Both the position numbers and the translations under genes were made by a program. The notes under the pieces were generated by a model. That model was not told the origin of the DNA, did no database searches, and was given only the letters and a program-made list of their open reading frames with translations. Below are positions 60,193-64,000 of a DNA stretch of 64,000 nucleotides, in pieces. Positions within the stretch are counted from its first letter, which is position 1. The number at the start of each line of letters is the position of its first letter. The stretch is from Desulfobacteraceae bacterium (GTDB lineage: Bacteria > Desulfobacterota > DSM-4660 > Desulfatiglandales > Desulfatiglandaceae), in the NCBI GenBank assembly GCA_030613055.1, contig JAUWMR010000016.1, forward strand, positions 1 to 64,000, in the 5' to 3' direction.

Positions 60193-62540
60193 AAGGGTTT
60201 ATTAAATTTTTAGTGGTGATTTTATTCCTTGCCGTTTTTATCGCCGCCGGCACAGGTGCCTATTTCTGGTATATCTGGTCCAGTAACCTGCCTTATATCG
60301 GCTCGGTAAAGGAATACCGTCCCCCGATTATTACGGAAATCTACAGCGATGATGGTGAGGTTATAGGGAGGTTCTGGGAAGAAAAGAGGATCGTTATTCC
60401 ACTCAAGCAGGTGCCGGACCACATGATCCAGGCCTTTGTGGCGGCAGAGGACGCCCGCTTTTTTAGACACGAAGGAGTGGATATTATCAGCATTGCCCGG
60501 GCGTTCATGAAAAACATCACTGCAGGTAAAATTGAGCAGGGTGGAAGTACAATTACACAGCAGGTGACCAAATCCCTTCTTCTTAAAAATACCAAGAGGA
60601 CTTACAGGAGAAAAGTCAGGGAAGCAATTCTTTCCATCCAGTTTGAAAAGAGTTTTTCCAAAAACCATATCCTTTTTCTATATATGAACCAGATCTATCT
60701 GGGGCAGGGAGCTTATGGTGTGGAGGCTGCTGCGCGCACCTATTTCAATAAGTCTGCCAGGGGTTTAACCCTTGCGGAAGCAGCGCTTTTAGCTGGATTG
60801 CCCCAGGCACCAGCCAGATATTCGCCTGTATCCCACTTTAACAGGGCAAAGGCAAGGCAGAGATATGTGCTTCAAAGGATGGTTCAAGAAAGATACATTA
60901 CTGAAAAACAGCGCAGGGATGCCCTGGCCGAGCAACTCGAAATCCAGACAAAAACGGAAAATACCTTTGCCAAGGCACCATACTTTACCGAGAATATCAG
61001 GCGATACCTCCTGAAGAAATATGGCCGGAACCTTTTATACCGTGGAGGTCTCAAAATCTACACTACCCTGAATTTGCAAATGCAGCAAACCGCCAGAGAT
61101 GCCATGAGAAAAGGGCTGACCGAGCTGGATAAGAGGGAAGGGTACAGGGGATCCCTGAAGCATCTGGCTCCCGAAGAGATATCCGAATTTAAACTGCAGG
61201 CATTGCAGAAGTTAGAGTCAACACCTCCTGAAATCGGTTCGGTTGTCGAGGTCGTTGTCGTTGAGGTGGATGACGAAAAAATGGAGGCCATAGTCCTGAT
61301 CGGTGAAGAAACGGGTCGCCTTGCGCTTTCGGAAATGAAATGGGCGAGGATGCCTGATCCCGAGGTCCCTTATTACGCCAGTAGGGTGAAAAAGCCCTCT
61401 GAGGTATTGAAAAATGGGGATGTTATCCTTGTTCGTCTTTTGAAAAGCGGGAATGATCCCTTTGCCTGGGAGGTTTCTTTAGAGCAAACCCCGGTGGTAC
61501 AGGGGGCGCTTTTTTGTATGGTTCCCGGGACAGGCGAAGTGCAAGCCATTGTTGGTGGAAAGGATTTTACCGAAAGCCAGTTTGACAGGGCAATTCAATC
61601 CAGACGCCAGCCCGGATCGGCCTTTAAACCAATTATATATTCTGCGGCACTTGACTGGGGTATGAATCCCGCTGAGATGATTATTGATGCACCGTACATA
61701 TCAGGTGAGAATCCTGATGAAGAAGCCTGGAAACCGAAGAACTACAAGGAAAAATTCTTCGGTCCTACACTGCTCAGGACAGGACTTATCAAGTCAAGAA
61801 ATGTTATGACTGTGAAAATACTCAGAAAAATCGGGGTGAAATATGCAATTCAGTACGCGAGAAATATGGGGATAGAATCGAACTTAAGCCCTGACCTTTC
61901 CATGGCCCTCGGTTCTTCGGGGCTTTCACTGATGGAGATCACACGGTCTTATGCGATTTTTGCCAATGACGGCATGTTGGTAAAGCCAATTTTTGTTAAA
62001 CGGATTATAGATCGGAGTGGTCAGGTCATAGAGGAGAACCAGCCTGAATCCGTTGATGTTATATCGAAAGAAACCGCTTATGTGATGACAGATCTGTTAA
62101 AGGCGGTTATTCAGGAAGGGACAGGTTGGAGAATCAGGGCGCTAAAAAGGCCTGCGGCCGGCAAAACCGGGACCACAAATAATTTACGAGATGCCTGGTT
62201 CATTGGATATACACCCGATCTGGTAACAGGTGTCTGGGTTGGTTACGATGATCAAAAGGTCATGGGAAAAGGCGAAACAGGTTCAAGGGCGGCCAGTCCA
62301 ATATGGCTGTATTTTATGTCTAAAGTACTTGAGGGCCGACCAAAGGTCGACTTTCAGGCTCCTGATGGGGTTGTTTTTGCAAAAATTGATGCAAAGACCG
62401 GTCTTTTAGCCAGCCCGCATTCCGCAAAGACCGTTTTCCAGACGTTTAAGGAGGGAACAGAGCCAAAAAAATATTCCCCTAAACCTGAGGCCCCCAAGTC
62501 CGGCCAGTTTCTACAGTATGATATGGATGCGGCAAAATAA
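60189..62540 (+). CDS. mrcA: Penicillin-binding protein 1A (class A, bifunctional)
   Basis: It polymerises and crosslinks peptidoglycan at the outer face of the inner membrane. A membrane anchor spans about 7-28. The glycosyltransferase domain has catalytic E87 in AFVAAEDARFFRHEGVD, then GGSTITQQVTKSLLL and MNQIYLGQGAYGVEAAA. The transpeptidase has S477 and K480 in QPGSAFKPIIYSA, SRN in IKSRNVMTV, and KTGTTNN. At 783 residues it fits PBP1A, including an insertion between the domains (about 330-430). GTG start overlaps comM by four bases. Confidence 0.95.
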   Translation: MKGFIKFLVVILFLAVFIAAGTGAYFWYIWSSNLPYIGSVKEYRPPIITEIYSDDGEVIGRFWEEKRIVIPLKQVPDHMIQAFVAAEDARFFRHEGVDIISIARAFMKNITAGKIEQGGSTITQQVTKSLLLKNTKRTYRRKVREAILSIQFEKSFSKNHILFLYMNQIYLGQGAYGVEAAARTYFNKSARGLTLAEAALLAGLPQAPARYSPVSHFNRAKARQRYVLQRMVQERYITEKQRRDALAEQLEIQTKTENTFAKAPYFTENIRRYLLKKYGRNLLYRGGLKIYTTLNLQMQQTARDAMRKGLTELDKREGYRGSLKHLAPEEISEFKLQALQKLESTPPEIGSVVEVVVVEVDDEKMEAIVLIGEETGRLALSEMKWARMPDPEVPYYASRVKKPSEVLKNGDVILVRLLKSGNDPFAWEVSLEQTPVVQGALFCMVPGTGEVQAIVGGKDFTESQFDRAIQSRRQPGSAFKPIIYSAALDWGMNPAEMIIDAPYISGENPDEEAWKPKNYKEKFFGPTLLRTGLIKSRNVMTVKILRKIGVKYAIQYARNMGIESNLSPDLSMALGSSGLSLMEITRSYAIFANDGMLVKPIFVKRIIDRSGQVIEENQPESVDVISKETAYVMTDLLKAVIQEGTGWRIRALKRPAAGKTGTTNNLRDAWFIGYTPDLVTGVWVGYDDQKVMGKGETGSRAASPIWLYFMSKVLEGRPKVDFQAPDGVVFAKIDAKTGLLASPHSAKTVFQTFKEGTEPKKYSPKPEAPKSGQFLQYDMDAAK

Positions 62541-62578
62541 ACCACTATCTGCTAAAGCAGGTGGGTTTCTTATTTGAA
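62539..62578. terminator. Probable terminator between mrcA and the aminotransferase
   Basis: AAACCAC..CTGC and GCAG.GTGGGTTT pair with two small bulges around a TAAA loop, followed by TTTCTTATTT on the plus strand. It sits between two converging genes. Confidence 0.55.
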
Positions 62579-62600
62579 TGTTACGGGATATATGCCTACC

Positions 62601-63917
62601 TTATGATTCCAGGTCTTTCACACCCTGGAGCACGAGATCAAAAAGCTCCTGAACGTCTTCTTTTTCAAGACATGAAAATGCCACCCTGAGATCAGTTTTT
62701 CCGAGGGAAATCAGACCAACGCCGTATTTTTCAAGAAGATGAACCCTGAGCCTTTCTGCTTCCACGGTCTTTAACTTCAGGCACATGAAATATCCGGAGT
62801 TAAACGGATAGGCATCCCATGCCCGCCGGTATTTTGCGTCGGAAAGGACCCTTTTTACCTCAATGGCCCGGTCTTTCATAATCCGAAACTTGTCCTGTTT
62901 TTCTGTCTCATACGATTCGGAATTCAGAGATTTTAACAGGATCTCCTGGCCGAGATGAGAAGCATTGGAGATAGAACCTCTTACTGCACCTGCTGTTTTT
63001 CTTTCCAGGGCATCATAGAGTCCTGTCGAATCGGTCGAAGAAGATATGCCATAGGTAATAAATCCGACCCTTAGTCCCCATATGTAATTCTCTTTGGTGC
63101 CCCCGTCTAATTTGACGGCAAGCAACCTGGAATGGCGGTCAATTAACCTGGAAAAGATTGACTCTATAAGCACGTCTTCTTCATAAAAAAGCCCAAAATA
63201 TGCATCATCCGTAACAGTTAGCACATTAACTCCCCCTTCGGCGACGCTTATGAGTATATCAACAATCGAGTCAGCCTCTTTTGGGCTTACAGTATAACCG
63301 GTGGGATTGTTGGGGAAATTGAGGATAACAATGATCTTTTCCCTGTTTTTAGCCTCAGACCGCACACAGGCCTCCAGGGCCTTTAGATCAAATCTTGACT
63401 GGCGGTCAAATAGTGAATAATTGACGATTTTAGCACCTCTGCGGACTGCGAATATAAGATTGTAGTTTCCCCACATCTTGTCAGGGAGAATTATCGTATC
63501 ACCCGGATCAACCCACATGTCCGAGATCACGCTTAACCCGTGTGTGATGGCATTAGTCACTACAGGGAGGCTAATCTCTTTACCTTTGAGAGAGGGGTTC
63601 TTTTTATAAATTGCTTCCCTCCAGTTCTGACGCAGGGGCATAATACCGAAGGAGGGGGCGTAGGTGAGGGCCTCCTCCGGTTCAAGTCCATTCACCATGG
63701 TCATAACAGAGGGCAGGTACATGGTCCTGCCTTTTTCGGTTGCCATTCCGATAGTGGCATTAAATTTATGGGCCTTTTCCCTGGCCTCGGCGCTCTGGGA
63801 AAGTATTCCCTTAGGGAAAAACAGGTTTTTCCCCACATCAGACAGCATTTCATATATATGCTCGTTACCTTGCCTTATAATTTCATTCAGCTCTTTCGCG
63901 ATAGGGTTCATAGGCAT
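62601..63917 (-). CDS. PLP-dependent aminotransferase, class I/II
   Basis: The 438-residue protein is a fold-type I aminotransferase. GNYNLIFAVRRGAKIVNYSLF and VILNFPNNPTGYTVSPKEA are the substrate and cofactor segments, VTDDAYFGLFYEED holds the pyridine-N Asp, and the likely PLP lysine lies in LDGGTKENYIWGLRVGF. It belongs to a subgroup in which the lysine sits in a D-G-x-T-K-E context. Its substrate is unknown; aspartate or aromatic amino acids are plausible. The start at 63917 has AAGGAG six bases upstream; earlier codons to 63950 are unlikely. It converges with mrcA. Confidence 0.9.
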   Translation of the reverse strand: MPMNPIAKELNEIIRQGNEHIYEMLSDVGKNLFFPKGILSQSAEAREKAHKFNATIGMATEKGRTMYLPSVMTMVNGLEPEEALTYAPSFGIMPLRQNWREAIYKKNPSLKGKEISLPVVTNAITHGLSVISDMWVDPGDTIILPDKMWGNYNLIFAVRRGAKIVNYSLFDRQSRFDLKALEACVRSEAKNREKIIVILNFPNNPTGYTVSPKEADSIVDILISVAEGGVNVLTVTDDAYFGLFYEEDVLIESIFSRLIDRHSRLLAVKLDGGTKENYIWGLRVGFITYGISSSTDSTGLYDALERKTAGAVRGSISNASHLGQEILLKSLNSESYETEKQDKFRIMKDRAIEVKRVLSDAKYRRAWDAYPFNSGYFMCLKLKTVEAERLRVHLLEKYGVGLISLGKTDLRVAFSCLEKEDVQELFDLVLQGVKDLES

Positions 63918-64000
63918 ACTTTTCTCCTTAAAAATATTAGAACAGGGCAAAGGTTTTTTTGCGGTATTTGAGATTGATTAGCTGGTAGTTCATAGAATTG

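Overview
The window reads as a chromosomal stretch of a Gram-negative, probably anaerobic bacterium of the Desulfobacterota ('Deltaproteobacteria') type. The support is a lipid A/Kdo/heptose gene block (lpxC, waaA, lpxK, lpxL, waaF, gmhB, waaC), a Rex redox regulator, a TAXI-type TRAP transporter, an NtrY-like kinase paired with a DUF4390 protein, a DHH-CBS-nucleotidyltransferase protein, and very many short palindromic repeats between genes. The species cannot be named from the sequence.

Layout. 1-140 is the edge of an IS21-type element, followed by tRNA-Phe. 545-4341 (minus strand) holds an acidic zinc-ribbon protein and a tight redox-flavoured group in the order rex, a DUF1573 protein, rnhA, flavin reductase. 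The DUF1573 gene has one in-frame TGA exactly where its family has a cysteine, so it is a strong selenoprotein candidate. 4638-8646 has a PAS/GAF histidine kinase and gpmI. 8647-11495 is a degenerate stretch: a structured non-coding segment, the 3' stub of ahcY with its terminator, a low-GC glycosyltransferase and a broken purH-like gene. 11496-13597 has prmA, a hotdog thioesterase and pcm. 14132-17516 has a TPR protein and recQ.

17832-23036 encodes a 1734-residue protein that appears to join a BrxC/PglY-like (DUF6079-like) P-loop ATPase to a C-terminal PglZ-like phosphatase domain. BREX phage-defence systems normally encode these two parts in separate genes. No BREX methylase, BrxL or BrxA/B is beside it, so it may act alone. 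23614-27696 has glyQ, glyS and a HEAT-repeat lipoprotein-like export protein. 28149-29968 has a TAXI binding protein and a TRAP permease cut off against mltA.

31171-31533 is the mltA-lpxC divergent promoter region with an array of 24-bp palindromic repeats overlapping the lpxC -35 box. 32945-42398 carries DUF4390, an NtrY-like kinase and the lipopolysaccharide core/lipid A block, with overlapping start and stop codons. 42713-46492 has a DUF429 stub, a PilZ protein, an HD-GYP/HDOD protein and an unknown gene, pointing to cyclic-di-GMP signalling. 46915-50327 has an endonuclease-type mutL, a toxin-antitoxin-like pair between two nearly identical direct repeats, the stubs of dnaB and a lytic transglycosylase facing each other, and tRNA-Val.

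50426-58494 (minus strand) is housekeeping: rluB, scpB, scpA, trpS, the DHH-CBS-nucleotidyltransferase gene, a DksA-like gene, dnaJ and rpoZ. The window ends with comM, a class A penicillin-binding protein and an aminotransferase. The most notable items are the selenocysteine candidate, the ATPase-PglZ fusion, the lpxC operator array, the repeat-flanked toxin-antitoxin cassette, and the recurring pattern of gene-end stubs beside short repeats.
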